DNA of 64,000 nt from Pelotalea chapellei (GCF_018531195.1 NZ_JAHDYS010000003.1:274113-338112), one strand, 5' to 3'; positions 17,132-26,623 are shown, numbered from the stretch's first letter. Numbers and translations are program-made. Notes: generated from the sequence alone by a model not told the origin.

Positions 17132-18424
17132 ATGAAAAACCAAAGCAACACCCCCGCCGAATGCAATCCCATTCCCGAAAACAGCAATCATCTTCTTAAT
17201 GTCAATTCTTCTGATGAAGCGGCAGGGTTCGCTGGCTCTGCCGGCACCCCTGCCGCAAGCTCGGAAGGATCCTTTTGCATGGCGTCATCTGTAACACGCC
17301 ATGCGCAAAACCCACCTGCTGAAAATTTCCAGTTCCTGCTCTGCGGTTTCGACTCTCTGGATCTCGGTTTGTTTGTCAAATGGGAAACAAACTGGGAGGA
17401 GATTTGTTCTTCTCTCGAATCAAAAAAGCAAACTGCCCAGAACCAGAAAGGAATTACTGACACCACCGACATTGGCCGTGAATTTTTACACCTGCCCAGC
17501 GGCAAACCACCAAACTACCGCTTTCATCTTCAGTTCCTGGAATATCATCTGTATCTCGCCTCTTCCAAAGAGTACGGCACCTCGCCCAATGTCTATGTAT
17601 CAATCAATTCCTCTGCACTTTGGCATTTAAAGATTGGCTGCCTCCTGGAACTGTTAGAGTTCGACCTGGCAAATTTCGGCGGCACAATAGAGCGTGTTCA
17701 ACCAAGCCGTGTCGATCTCTGTGCAGATTTCAGACTTGATGCTCCACTTAGCTTTCCCTTTCTGGAAACCCACCGAACAGCAAGAAGCCGCAAAACGGAA
17801 ACCTTCATGGACGGCACCACTCTGGAAACCTTCTATTGTGGGGCTCCTGGGGCACCGATGCGGCTCCGTATCTATGACAAGGGCAAGGAAATATGCAAAA
17901 GCAATAAATTATGGTTTGCCGCTCTCTGGAATACGGACGACCTTACCGGCATTTGGCGGGTGGAATACCAGATCAGGCGTTCAGTGCTCCGCCAATTCCG
18001 AGTAAAGGACCTGGACGGCCTCCTAGAGATGCTCGGTTCAATCTGGCAATACCTCACCTCGGAATGGTTCTCTTTGCGAATCCCAGACAACGACAAAGCA
18101 GAAAGGCGCACTGTTCATCCTTGGTGGCAGGCTGTTCAGGGATGCGGCGCTCTGCTTGGTGACAACATCGGAATAAAACGAATCTACGCCAGTGATGATG
18201 TGCAAAGCATCAAAGAGATACTGCCGCACGTGTTCGGCCGCATGATCACCATTGCCGCTCTCTCCGGCGTCAAGGAAAGAACAAAGTCAATCCATCACCT
18301 GTGCAAGCTTCTTTTTGACAGCACCGATGATGATAAGTTCAACGCAAAGTATCAGGAAAAACTGATCAAACTTGGCTATCGTGGAACCCTGGGAGGTGCT
18401 GAAGATGATTCCCTCCCCTTCTAG
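17132..18424 (+). CDS. replication initiation factor-like (Rep_trans) protein
   Basis: This 430-residue protein resembles the replication initiation factor family of integrative elements and rolling-circle plasmids. It shows the conserved RIYDKGKE near residue 246 and WRVEYQIRRSVLRQF near residue 275. PSRVDLCADF near residue 190 is typical of the nuclease core. The first ~60 residues are low-complexity and probably disordered. The start has a perfect AGGAGG, buried in a hairpin. It probably nicks an origin on the excised circle so the element can replicate. The excisionase-like gene overlaps its 3' end by 20 bp, which indicates coupled expression. Confidence 0.7.
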   Translation: MKNQSNTPAECNPIPENSNHLLNVNSSDEAAGFAGSAGTPAASSEGSFCMASSVTRHAQNPPAENFQFLLCGFDSLDLGLFVKWETNWEEICSSLESKKQTAQNQKGITDTTDIGREFLHLPSGKPPNYRFHLQFLEYHLYLASSKEYGTSPNVYVSINSSALWHLKIGCLLELLEFDLANFGGTIERVQPSRVDLCADFRLDAPLSFPFLETHRTARSRKTETFMDGTTLETFYCGAPGAPMRLRIYDKGKEICKSNKLWFAALWNTDDLTGIWRVEYQIRRSVLRQFRVKDLDGLLEMLGSIWQYLTSEWFSLRIPDNDKAERRTVHPWWQAVQGCGALLGDNIGIKRIYASDDVQSIKEILPHVFGRMITIAALSGVKERTKSIHHLCKLLFDSTDDDKFNAKYQEKLIKLGYRGTLGGAEDDSLPF

Positions 18425-18701
18425 TCTGGAGCTTCTGACTGTTGATCAATTCGCAGTGTTGCTCAAGGTATCCAGAACCACTGTGTTCCACCTTCTGAAA
18501 ACTGGCGACCTCCAGGAAGGTGTTCATTACATTCGTCTCGGTCGAATTCTCCGCTTTCGCTGGCAAGAAGAATTACTTTTCAGAAAGAGGCCAGGGAACA
18601 AAAAGAAGACAGCCTCCAAGAAGCGACCAACAGCACCGGGACGATCGGCACCATCAGCAACGGCAGCGGTGAATTTGGATTATGGGGCTTTGACTGTATG
18701 A
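18405..18701 (+). CDS. excisionase-like helix-turn-helix DNA-binding protein
   Basis: This is a 98-residue protein with an HTH_17/excisionase-type winged-helix core (LLTVDQFAVLLKVSRTTVFH, then HYIRLGRILRFR) and a basic Lys/Arg/Pro-rich tail (KKKTASKKRPT). The ATG at 18405 lies inside the end of the rep gene and follows GGGAGGTGCTGAAG. Position between rep and int fits an Xis-type recombination directionality factor, which may also regulate the element. Nothing gene-like was found between it and the integrase (18702-18948). Confidence 0.75.
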   Translation: MIPSPSSLELLTVDQFAVLLKVSRTTVFHLLKTGDLQEGVHYIRLGRILRFRWQEELLFRKRPGNKKKTASKKRPTAPGRSAPSATAAVNLDYGALTV

Positions 18702-18948
18702 AAGGTCAGGCCGCAGGCCTCAATAACCATGGCGTGTGGGCCTTTGCTTTCACGCCATCCACAACCGCCTTTGCTTTTCCGTGTGCCGGTGCATTACCCG
18801 ATGAGGCTGAATCGCGTAGAAGATGCCGGAATCACTGGCGCTGTCTCTCGCGGCCTCAACAACAGATTGTAAAGGGAAGTTAAAGCCGCTATGCTCCCTC
18901 TCGAACTTTTGGCACATCGAAGGGAGGGTAACGGAATGGAGTAATTAA

Positions 18949-20265
18949 ATGAGAGCAAGAAAGGGCACGCTAGCCCTGGAAACACCAGCAAAAGAAATAG
19001 GCAGCGTCAAGCGGCGCAAGGATTCGAAGAAGCTCTATGTGGACTTTTACTATTTTGGTCACAGGATCATCCGTTCCACTGAACTTGATGACACCCCGGC
19101 CAATGAACAGAAAGTCAGAGACTTCCTCAATCGGATTACGGGACGGATAGAAGCGGGAACTTTCAAGTTTGCTGAAGCATTCCCAGGATCAACCAGAAAG
19201 GAAAAGGCTTTCTTCACAAGCCTGGAAGGAAGGGAATATCATCCTGAGCCTCACCAGGTGCTTTTTGGAGATTACGTCAAAGAATGGATGAAAACCGTCT
19301 TCCCTTCTTTCGGATCACCAACTAAGCACCGGGATTACCAGGAATCAATCAGGAAGATTCTACCTTACTTCCGCAACATGACCTTTCACCAGATCACCGG
19401 CCAGGAGCTTTACAGATTCACCGAGTCACTGAAATGGAAGACCGGAGCCAACAAGGGCAAACCGCTGTCCCGGTCACGCAAGGTTAATATTCTGATTCCC
19501 TTCCGCGCTATCTGGAATGATGCCTGTGAGCATTACAGATGGGTGATAAAAAGTCCTTGTGACGGTATCCACAAGAAGCTGCCAAAGACCGAGAAGAAAG
19601 AGCGCCTTGCCCTTCGGTTCCACGACTGGCAACTGTTCCTTGAAAACCTGGAAGAGCATTACAAGCCTATTGCAGAACTGATGATCCTGACCGGAATGAT
19701 TGTTTCAGAACTTTCGGCCCTGACAAAAGACAGCATTCAGGGGGAATACCTGAAACTGACCTCTTCTTATGTGCTCAAGGAAGAGAAAACCAGCATGAAG
19801 ACCGCTTTCCGCAAGCGTGATATCTACATCACAGAGGCGATCAGGTCACGGCTGAACATTCTGACTGCAAGAGCAAAGACCCCTTTCCTTGTAACAAGCA
19901 GTCGAGGAACCAGACTGAACAGCACCGACTTTGCCAAAGTATGGAAGAAAGCGGTGGATAAAGCCGGGATAGCTCCAATGACCTCCTATATTGCACGACA
20001 CTCTTTCGCCGCCTGGAGCCTTACCATTGGAATCAATCATCTTCGACTTGTAAAGCTCATGGGGCATGCATCTAAGCAAATGGTGTTTGAGGTGTACGGG
20101 AATTACGTGGAAGGTCTTGAAGAGGATGCGGAAGCGATTTACCACTACTTCGGCCAGGACTTCATCATGCCCCGGAAAAGCAAAAGCCCGATACCGTTTA
20201 GATACAGTACCGGGCACAGTGCGGGGTTCGATGCTGCTAACTTATCAAACCCATTAATGATTTAA
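18949..20265 (+). CDS. tyrosine integrase adjoining tRNA-Gly, atypical catalytic box
   Basis: This 438-residue tyrosine recombinase has an N-terminal arm-type DNA-binding region (VKRRKDSKKLYVDFYYFGHR), a core-binding SAM-like domain (about 100-210) and a catalytic domain. Visible catalytic residues are R350 in YIARHSF, H373 in LMGHAS and the nucleophile Y383 in EVYGNY. The first arginine is not where expected: the motif usually written TGxRxSEL reads TGMIVSEL (248-255), and the HxxR box has tyrosine in place of histidine. I recall similar TGMI boxes in some integrases of this arm-domain group, so the enzyme may still be active. Its stop codon lies immediately beside the tRNA CCA end, inside the att repeat. 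Confidence 0.88.
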   Translation: MRARKGTLALETPAKEIGSVKRRKDSKKLYVDFYYFGHRIIRSTELDDTPANEQKVRDFLNRITGRIEAGTFKFAEAFPGSTRKEKAFFTSLEGREYHPEPHQVLFGDYVKEWMKTVFPSFGSPTKHRDYQESIRKILPYFRNMTFHQITGQELYRFTESLKWKTGANKGKPLSRSRKVNILIPFRAIWNDACEHYRWVIKSPCDGIHKKLPKTEKKERLALRFHDWQLFLENLEEHYKPIAELMILTGMIVSELSALTKDSIQGEYLKLTSSYVLKEEKTSMKTAFRKRDIYITEAIRSRLNILTARAKTPFLVTSSRGTRLNSTDFAKVWKKAVDKAGIAPMTSYIARHSFAAWSLTIGINHLRLVKLMGHASKQMVFEVYGNYVEGLEEDAEAIYHYFGQDFIMPRKSKSPIPFRYSTGHSAGFDAANLSNPLMI

Positions 20266-20340
<75 letters not shown>

Positions 20341-20413
20341 TTGGTGAGCATGTATAAATGCCAAGAGATCGCAGTTTTGTCAACAGTTAATTGGCCGTGA
20401 CAGCTGCGCCAAT

Positions 20414-21799
20414 CTAAACGATATGCTTGATGAAGAAGTCTTTGACCTGCTCCAGGTCGGCATCCATCAGGTCACAGCGGGTCGGTTTGCCGTGCAGAGC
20501 AGCTATCCCGGGTGGAATGGGCGTGGCCGCGCTGGTGGCTTTTTCCACCGCTTCTCCGAATTTTGCAGGATGGGCCGTGGCGAGGCATACACGTGCAATA
20601 TCCGCAGGTAGCAGGTCCAGTGCCGCCCGCACGCCTACTGCTGTGTGCGGATCAAGAATGTAGCCGGTTTCCCGATTAAAGCTGCCGATGGTTTCTAGTG
20701 TTTGGGCCTGATCCACCGAAGCGGAAGCAAAGTCAGCCTGCACACGAGCCATTTCTTCACTCGAAAAGGTAATACGCCCCTGCTCCTTTAGTTGGGTAAA
20801 AGCACCCCGCACACGAGCGGAATCTTGGTTGTAGAGATAAAAAAGGTAGCGTTCAAAATTGGAGGCCAGCTGAATATCCATTGAGGGTGATGCAGTGGAT
20901 ACAACGTCTGAAAGCGAGTAATCACCATCGTTGACGAAGCGGGTCAGGATGTTGTTTTCATTGGTGGCCAGCAGCAGCTTATCAATAGGCAGTCCCATCT
21001 TCTTTGCAACATACCCGGCAAAGATGTCGCCAAAGTTTCCGGTAGGAACGGAGAAGGAAACCTTCCGCTCATCTTCATCTGTTACACGCAGCCAGGCATA
21101 GAAATAATAGACAACCTGAGCCAGCACGCGTGCCCAGTTGATGGAGTTAACTGCACCGAGGGAATATTTTTTCTTGAATTCAAGATCGTTGAAGAGCGCC
21201 TTGACGATGTCCTGGCAATCATCAAAAGTTCCGCTTACGGCGATGTTATGCACGTTTGCATCGGTAACGGTGGTCATCTGCAGGGCCTGAACCGGGGACG
21301 TTTTACCATGGGGATGCAGGATAAAGATGTTGATCCCCTTCTTGCCGCGCACACCGTGAATGGCAGCACTGCCGGTGTCGCCGGAGGTTGCGCCGATGAT
21401 GTTGAGTTGCTCATTTCGCTCGGCGAGGATGTATTCAAACAAATTGCCGAGGAACTGGAGCGCCACGTCCTTGAATGCCAGAGTGACACCATGAAACAGT
21501 TCCAGAATATAAACGCCGTCGTGTTTGACCACCGGGGTTATTTCCGGATGGCTGAAGGTCGCGTAAGAGCGATTGATCAAATCCTTGAGGTCTGCAGGCG
21601 GGATGTCATCGACGAATCCCGAGATAATGTGAAAGGCAAGCTCTTGATAGGAAAGAGAGCGCCACTCTTCCAACTGCTGACGGCTGACCTGAGGGTATGC
21701 TTCCGGAAGCAGCAAACCACCATCTGTTGCCAGTCCCATCATGACAGCGTCTTTGAAGGCGATCGGCTGGATTCCGCCGCGGGTGCTGATATAGTGCAT
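20414..21799 (-). CDS. thrC: threonine synthase
   Basis: A 461-residue PLP enzyme that converts O-phosphohomoserine to threonine. It shows the N-terminal YISTRGG, the PLP-lysine box HGVTLAFKDVALQ near residue 110, GATSGDTGSAA near residue 158 and the phosphate-binding VPTGNFGDIFAGY near residue 265. It is of the long (E. coli/yeast-like) form. I start it at the ATG at 21799, which has AGAGG 8 bases upstream, rather than at the in-frame TTG three bases earlier. The gene stands alone next to the tRNA. Confidence 0.95.
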   Translation of the reverse strand: MHYISTRGGIQPIAFKDAVMMGLATDGGLLLPEAYPQVSRQQLEEWRSLSYQELAFHIISGFVDDIPPADLKDLINRSYATFSHPEITPVVKHDGVYILELFHGVTLAFKDVALQFLGNLFEYILAERNEQLNIIGATSGDTGSAAIHGVRGKKGINIFILHPHGKTSPVQALQMTTVTDANVHNIAVSGTFDDCQDIVKALFNDLEFKKKYSLGAVNSINWARVLAQVVYYFYAWLRVTDEDERKVSFSVPTGNFGDIFAGYVAKKMGLPIDKLLLATNENNILTRFVNDGDYSLSDVVSTASPSMDIQLASNFERYLFYLYNQDSARVRGAFTQLKEQGRITFSSEEMARVQADFASASVDQAQTLETIGSFNRETGYILDPHTAVGVRAALDLLPADIARVCLATAHPAKFGEAVEKATSAATPIPPGIAALHGKPTRCDLMDADLEQVKDFFIKHIV

Positions 21800-21868
21800 C
21801 AAGGTAACCTCTCTTGCGAAGTAAATGATCGGTAAATATAACAGAAAGGGATCGGATTGAAAAGAGGT

Positions 21869-22483
21869 TCACCCGCCAGAAGAGACAGAAAGCACTCCCT
21901 GGCGGAGTTCTCCGGGAGCCATCAGGAAAAATGCCCGAAACATGCAGTATTTATAGAATTCGCTGAACAGCAGGGAAAAGCTGCCGCCATGATTCCACCA
22001 GGTTTCCTTCAGATTCTTTGTATCAACCGGATGGGGATAAATGGCAATATCCTTGGGCAAAGCATTGCGCAAAAGGATTGAAGCCCTTTTCATGTGGTAG
22101 CGCGAGGTGATGAGTTTGATGGAGCGGATGTTTTTCTGTACGATTACATCACGTCCGTAAATGGCATTCTCCAAAGTGTTGCGTGAGTTTTTTTCCAGGA
22201 TCACGCCTTCGGAAGATGGATCGCCCTGCCTTGGCCGATAGAGATCTGAACGACGCACTGATGGATCGACCCCGATAAGGAAAAGCCACGCAGCTTTGCC
22301 TTCGCGATACAACCGCACTCCCTCCTCTACCCTCCCCTTGCCGCCAGCCAGTACGACGATCGCATCGGCCTTTACCTCACGAGGGCGATAGGAAAAGGTT
22401 TTATAGGTAAAATCTATAAATAGAATTGCGACCACAACCAGTGCAATTAACAGCAATGTAAGCAAAGCCTTGATGATCTTCAT
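21869..22483 (-). CDS. DUF218 (YdcF/SanA-like) membrane-anchored protein
   Basis: This 204-residue protein has one N-terminal membrane span (ALLTLLLIALVVVAILFI) followed by a DUF218 domain, with ADAIVVLAGGKGRVEEGVRL, the SRNTLENA motif and LITSRYHMKRA. SanA/YdcF proteins affect envelope permeability and cell-wall processes, but their chemistry is poorly defined. I choose the ATG at 22483; an in-frame TTG lies 27 bases upstream. The product should face the periplasm. Confidence 0.8.
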   Translation of the reverse strand: MKIIKALLTLLLIALVVVAILFIDFTYKTFSYRPREVKADAIVVLAGGKGRVEEGVRLYREGKAAWLFLIGVDPSVRRSDLYRPRQGDPSSEGVILEKNSRNTLENAIYGRDVIVQKNIRSIKLITSRYHMKRASILLRNALPKDIAIYPHPVDTKNLKETWWNHGGSFSLLFSEFYKYCMFRAFFLMAPGELRQGVLSVSSGG

Positions 22484-22566
22484 AGGTAATCCGGAAGTTT
22501 TCCCTTGCAACCTTGGGGCGGATCTGATAAAAAATGTTTTTCAGAATTTAACGGAGGAATAACTAT

Positions 22567-22758
22567 ATGTCGAGAATTTGTGAAATCTGCGGTAAAGGTC
22601 CCAGCTTCGGTAACAACGTGAGCCACGCTAACAACAAAACCCGTACCGTATGGTACCCGAACCTTCAGAAGGTTAAAGCAGTGAGAAACGGCAACGTCAG
22701 ATCCATCAAGGTCTGCACCCGTTGCATCCGCTCCGGCCACGTAACTAAAGCGCTCTAA
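22567..22758 (+). CDS. rpmB: 50S ribosomal protein L28
   Basis: A 63-residue L28 with the N-terminal [20 protein letters not shown] and C-terminal [10 protein letters not shown]. The two CxxC pairs mark the zinc-binding (C+) form. GGAGG lies 9 bases before the ATG. It is monocistronic with its own terminator, and stands apart from rpmG, which is common in this group. Confidence 0.97.
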   Translation: MSRICEICGKGPSFGNNVSHANNKTRTVWYPNLQKVKAVRNGNVRSIKVCTRCIRSGHVTKAL

Positions 22759-22786
22759 GGGCAACTTACAACAGTTTGCAGTTTTT

Positions 22787-22818
22787 AGCCGCGGTGCATT
22801 TATTGCCCGCGGCTTTTG
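22787..22818 (+). terminator. terminator of rpmB
   Basis: AGCCGCGG (22787-22794) pairs with CCGCGGCT (22807-22814), followed by TTT. The tail is short but the stem is all-GC. Confidence 0.65.
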
Positions 22819-22896
22819 CCGCTTATTCATCCGATTTACACACCTTCTGCCCAATCAATTCCCCAATCGACAATTCGAATACTACGAAGCAACCTG

Positions 22897-23283
22897 CTAT
22901 TCCTGCACCCTGGCTATGACTTCAATTTCAAGCAGTGCACCACGCGGCAGACTTTTAACGGCTACTGTCGAGCGCGCCGGTTTGTGAGCAGCAAAGCAGC
23001 TGCCGTATATCTCGTTTACTTCCGTAAAATAAGCCATATCGACCAGAAAGATGGTGCTCTTGATTACATCGTCAAATCCTGCCCCGGCAGCAGCGAGTGT
23101 AGCTTTGATATTGGCCATCACCTGTCTTGCCTGACCACCCACATCTTCCCCGACCATTTCACCTGTAGCGGGATCAAGGGGTATCTGTCCGGAGCAGAAT
23201 AGCAATCCACCTGCCTGAACAGCCTGGGAATAGGGACCTATTGCTGCTGGAGCCTTATCAGTTGCAATCGATTTCAAGTTCAT
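22897..23283 (-). CDS. ridA: RidA family reactive-intermediate deaminase
   Basis: A 128-residue RidA/YjgF/UK114 protein with GPYSQAVQAGGLLFCSGQIP, the catalytic arginine in KPARSTVAV (near residue 105) and the terminal EIEVIARV. It hydrolyses reactive enamine/imine intermediates such as 2-aminoacrylate. The ATG overlaps the stop codon of the (p)ppGpp synthetase gene by 4 bp (ATGA), so the two are translationally coupled. Confidence 0.93.
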   Translation of the reverse strand: MNLKSIATDKAPAAIGPYSQAVQAGGLLFCSGQIPLDPATGEMVGEDVGGQARQVMANIKATLAAAGAGFDDVIKSTIFLVDMAYFTEVNEIYGSCFAAHKPARSTVAVKSLPRGALLEIEVIARVQE

Positions 23284-25430
23284 TGTTTTATCCTTTCCAC
23301 TTTGATCACACCCTTAACCTTCATTATCGAATTCATAACCTTCTGCAGGTGTGCCAGATCGACAACGTTCACCTCAAAGACATTCTCACCGCGTTTGTCC
23401 ACCGTGCTGTGAATCTGGGCACTGGCGATATTGGCCTCGCAGTTGGTGATGGCGAGAGTGATACCTGCCAGCACCCCCTTCACATCATGACAAAGAACGC
23501 GAATTCTGACCGGCAGTGCAGCACTCTTGGCCTTGCTCCAAGCCACATCTATGCGGCGCTGGATGTCGGTTTCCATGGCTATTTTACAATCAGCGGTATG
23601 AACAGTGACACCCTTACCGCGGGTGATAAATCCGATGATATCGTCACCAGGCACAGGATTGCAGCACTTGCCGAAACGTACCAACACATCGTCAATCCCG
23701 CTGATCTCAACCGCCCCTGACGATTTACCCTTGAGCTTGTCTATGACCGTGCTGAGACGGGACTCCTTGCGCTCGGCCCGCTCTTGAACCTTTTCTTCCG
23801 GCAAAAGTTTGCCGACAATCTGGCCGGAAGAGATTTTTCCATAACCTACGGCAGCCAACAGATCATCGTCACCAGCAAACCCGAACTCGCCAGCCACCTT
23901 TTTGAATTCACCGGTTTTCTGAACTTTCTGCAGATTCAGCGAATACCTGCGGAAATCTTTTTCGCAGATCTCTCGTCCCAGCCCGATACTCCGCTTGCGC
24001 TCTTCGGTCTTGATCCAGGTGCGAATCCTGTTGCGGGCTCTGGAGCTCTTGACGATCTTGAGCCAGTCCTTGCTGGGGGTGTGATGGGGAGAAGTAATGA
24101 CTTCAACAATGTCACCATTCTTCAGTTCATGCTTCAGCGGGACCAACTTACCGTTGACCTTGGCGCCCACGCAGCGATGTCCCACGTCGGAATGAATGGC
24201 GTACGCAAAATCAATCGGCGTAGATCCTTTTGGAAATGACTTCACATCTCCCTTGGGGGTGAAGACATATACCTCTTCCGAAAAGAGATCGACCTTAACG
24301 GAATCCATGAATTCTCTGGAATCCTGCAATTCCTGCTGCCATTCGAGCAACTGACGCAACCAGGCAAAGCGCTTGACTTCTTTCTCGTCATAGCCCTTGC
24401 CCTCTTTGTACTTCCAGTGGGCCGCGATGCCGGCATCAGCCACCCTGTGCATCTCATGGGTACGGATCTGCACTTCCATGCGATCACCGTGGGGACCAAT
24501 GACCGTCGTATGCAGCGACTGGTACATGTTCCCCTTGGGCATGGCGATATAATCCTTAAAGCGTCCAGGAATCGGCTTCCAGGCTGAATGAATCACACCC
24601 AGAACCTCATAGCATTCACGCACATCATCAACCAAAATCCGCAGGGCGATCAGATCATAGATCTCCTCGAATTCCACATTGCGCTTTTCCATTTTGCGGT
24701 AGATGGAGAACAGATGCTTACTGCGCCCGGAGACCTCTCCCTTGATCGAGTGCAACTCCAGTTTCTCAGCAATAACCGCCTTGGCCTCCTCGACAAAGGC
24801 CTCGCGCTCCTGCTTCTTCATCGAAATCTTGCGCGCCAGATCAAAATAAATTTCAGGGTTCAGGTATCTGAACGAGAGATCTTCCAACTCTACCTTTACC
24901 CAGGAGATACCAAGGCGATTGGCGATAGGGGCGTAAATATCCATCGTCTCACGCGCAATGGAACGTTGCTTGGTTTCCGGCTGGAATTCCAGAGTGCGCA
25001 TATTGTGAAGACGATCGGCCAGTTTGACCAGGATTACCCGGATATCAATGGCCATCGCCAAGAGCATCTTGCGGAAATTTTCTGCCTGACTCTCTTCCTT
25101 GGTTTTGAAGTAGATCTTACTGATCTTGGTGACACCTTCGACCAGCGTGGCAACTTCATCACCAAACATTTCTGAAAGCTCTTCCGCCGTGGCCAGGGTA
25201 TCTTCGATTGTATCGTGGAGGAAGCCGGTAATGATACTGGGGACATCCAGACGAAGTTCGGCCAGCAGACCGGCCACTTCCATGGGGTGAATAATGTAAG
25301 GCTCTCCCGACAGGCGCGTCTGCCCCTGGTGAACCTTGGCACAGTAGACATAGGCCTTGCGAATAAGGTTCATGTCAGCAGCCGGGTTGTATGCTGCTAC
25401 CTTCTCAAGGATGTCATTGAGCCTGATCAT
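23280..25430 (-). CDS. spoT: bifunctional (p)ppGpp synthetase/hydrolase (RelA/SpoT homologue)
   Basis: A 716-residue long RSH protein. The order is an HD hydrolase domain (HPMEVAGLL then FLHDTIEDT near residue 70), a synthetase domain (RFKDYIAMPKGN, YQSLHTTV, EVQIRT), a TGS domain (VYVFTPKGD), a zinc-finger-like/helical region with the CCNPVPGDD cysteines, and a C-terminal ACT domain. RFKD (RxKD) and an intact HD site indicate the bifunctional type that both makes and degrades the alarmone. It is preceded by rpoZ and followed by ridA, with a terminator-like hairpin between it and rpoZ. Confidence 0.95.
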   Translation of the reverse strand: MIRLNDILEKVAAYNPAADMNLIRKAYVYCAKVHQGQTRLSGEPYIIHPMEVAGLLAELRLDVPSIITGFLHDTIEDTLATAEELSEMFGDEVATLVEGVTKISKIYFKTKEESQAENFRKMLLAMAIDIRVILVKLADRLHNMRTLEFQPETKQRSIARETMDIYAPIANRLGISWVKVELEDLSFRYLNPEIYFDLARKISMKKQEREAFVEEAKAVIAEKLELHSIKGEVSGRSKHLFSIYRKMEKRNVEFEEIYDLIALRILVDDVRECYEVLGVIHSAWKPIPGRFKDYIAMPKGNMYQSLHTTVIGPHGDRMEVQIRTHEMHRVADAGIAAHWKYKEGKGYDEKEVKRFAWLRQLLEWQQELQDSREFMDSVKVDLFSEEVYVFTPKGDVKSFPKGSTPIDFAYAIHSDVGHRCVGAKVNGKLVPLKHELKNGDIVEVITSPHHTPSKDWLKIVKSSRARNRIRTWIKTEERKRSIGLGREICEKDFRRYSLNLQKVQKTGEFKKVAGEFGFAGDDDLLAAVGYGKISSGQIVGKLLPEEKVQERAERKESRLSTVIDKLKGKSSGAVEISGIDDVLVRFGKCCNPVPGDDIIGFITRGKGVTVHTADCKIAMETDIQRRIDVAWSKAKSAALPVRIRVLCHDVKGVLAGITLAITNCEANIASAQIHSTVDKRGENVFEVNVVDLAHLQKVMNSIMKVKGVIKVERIKQ

Positions 25431-25477
25431 AGTTCCATTGCCTGGTGAGAGTTGGGAATAAAGATGTTACGGGAAGG

Positions 25478-25517
25478 ATAAAGAAAGGGTGAAACCAACC
25501 TGAAATTGGTTTCACCC
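25478..25517 (-). terminator. terminator between rpoZ and spoT
   Basis: A perfect 12-bp stem (GGGTGAAACCAA at 25487-25498, TTGGTTTCACCC at 25506-25517) with TTTCTTT following on the minus strand. It should reduce read-through from rpoZ into spoT. Confidence 0.8.
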
Positions 25518-25526
25518 AGAGAACAA

Positions 25527-25739
25527 CTAGAGGGCACGCTGCTGCTTTTTGGTCAGCTCGAAGCTCACTTTACCGGCTGCAATCTCCCGCAAGGCACTGA
25601 CGACCAGACGGTTGTTCTTGGATTCCACAAGCGGCTTGGCGCCTTTATAGAGCTGCTTAACGCGCTTGGAGGCCAGCATGACCAAAAGGAAACGGTTCTC
25701 TACTTTATCAAGACAATCTTCTACTGTTACACGTGCCAT
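25527..25739 (-). CDS. rpoZ: RNA polymerase omega subunit
   Basis: A 70-residue omega subunit beginning [13 protein letters not shown], with [16 protein letters not shown] and the [12 protein letters not shown] helix. It assists assembly of beta' into RNA polymerase and forms part of a ppGpp site in many bacteria. The real start is the ATG at 25739 behind AAGGAGTTACCAT; the open frame upstream is not coding. Its place between gmk and spoT is the widespread conserved arrangement. Confidence 0.96.
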   Translation of the reverse strand: MARVTVEDCLDKVENRFLLVMLASKRVKQLYKGAKPLVESKNNRLVVSALREIAAGKVSFELTKKQQRAL

Positions 25740-25902
25740 ATGGTAACTCCTTCTGCTGCACATTTGAGATTCACGCCAGAACCTCAGGCTGGGGGACGTA
25801 AAATGTCCAAAGCAGTATAACATGCTCACTGGAAATTCGCTGCCTTATTACCCAATGTTTCTAAGGATGCGTTGACGAAAGATTTTTTTACCTTATCCAG
25901 CC

Positions 25903-26511
25903 TCAAATATCAAATAGTTTCGCCACTTGTTCCATCATTCGGAAGGTTTTGCGGCTGTGGGCAAGAACAATGGCGGAAAGTTCCTCAATTGCCTGCTCGA
26001 TGCGGTCGTTGATAATGATGTAGTCATACCAGCGAGCCTCCTTGATTTCTTCGGCTGCCCGCGTGATGCGGCGTTCAATGACTTCCTGTGCGTCGGAGGA
26101 ACGGCTTTCAAGTCGACGACGAAGTTCAACCATATTGGGTGGCAAGATAAAAACAAACACCCCCCCATCCAGGCACTCTTTGAGCTTCACCGCGCCCTGA
26201 CAATCGATATCAAGCAGCAGATCGATTCCGTTGCGTCGGGCGTCCTCAAGAGTTGCCAGCGAAGTGCCATAGAGATTGCCATGCACTTCAGCCCATTCAG
26301 CAAAAGCATCTTCTGCAACCATAGCCTGAAACTGATCACGGGAAACAAAGAAATAATCTTCTCCGTCAACCTCTCCGGCACGTGGTGTCCGGGTGGTGTA
26401 ACTGATGGACTCCCGCAGGTGGGGATAGCGCTGACGCAATTCCCGACAGAGGGTTGTCTTGCCCGCTCCGGATGGAGCGGAAATTATCATGATCAAGCCT
26501 TCGCGTTTCAT
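25903..26511 (-). CDS. gmk: guanylate kinase
   Basis: A 202-residue GMP kinase with P-loop SAPSGAGKTTL, the GMP-binding SYTTRTPRAGEVDGEDYFFV and the LDIDCQGA loop. It phosphorylates GMP to GDP. I start it at the ATG at 26511 preceded by AAAGGTG; the open frame extending 26 codons further upstream lacks a ribosome site and overlaps the upstream terminator. Confidence 0.96.
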   Translation of the reverse strand: MKREGLIMIISAPSGAGKTTLCRELRQRYPHLRESISYTTRTPRAGEVDGEDYFFVSRDQFQAMVAEDAFAEWAEVHGNLYGTSLATLEDARRNGIDLLLDIDCQGAVKLKECLDGGVFVFILPPNMVELRRRLESRSSDAQEVIERRITRAAEEIKEARWYDYIIINDRIEQAIEELSAIVLAHSRKTFRMMEQVAKLFDI

Positions 26512-26550
26512 GGCACACCTTTCGAACATTTTCCGGCACAGTAGCAAAAA

Positions 26551-26584
26551 CAGATTAAAAAGAAAAGCCCTCCAGGCGGAGAGC
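26551..26584 (-). terminator. terminator/attenuator between yicC and gmk
   Basis: On the minus strand GCTCTCC pairs with GGAGGGC across a four-base loop, followed by TTTTCTTTTT. It sits between yicC and gmk and may partly uncouple their transcription. Confidence 0.65.
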
Positions 26585-26623
26585 TTCAATGGTTTCAGCC
26601 TCTTTTACAAGCTGCTATTTCTC

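Noticed and set aside
18698..18883. 61-residue ORF between the excisionase-like gene and the integrase
   Set aside because: No ribosome site, poor codon pattern and no similarity to small element proteins; the stretch is more likely attP arm or promoter sequence.
25740..25829. Thirty extra residues at the N-terminus of the omega subunit
   Set aside because: Omega begins MARVTVED and the ATG at 25739 has a perfect ribosome site.
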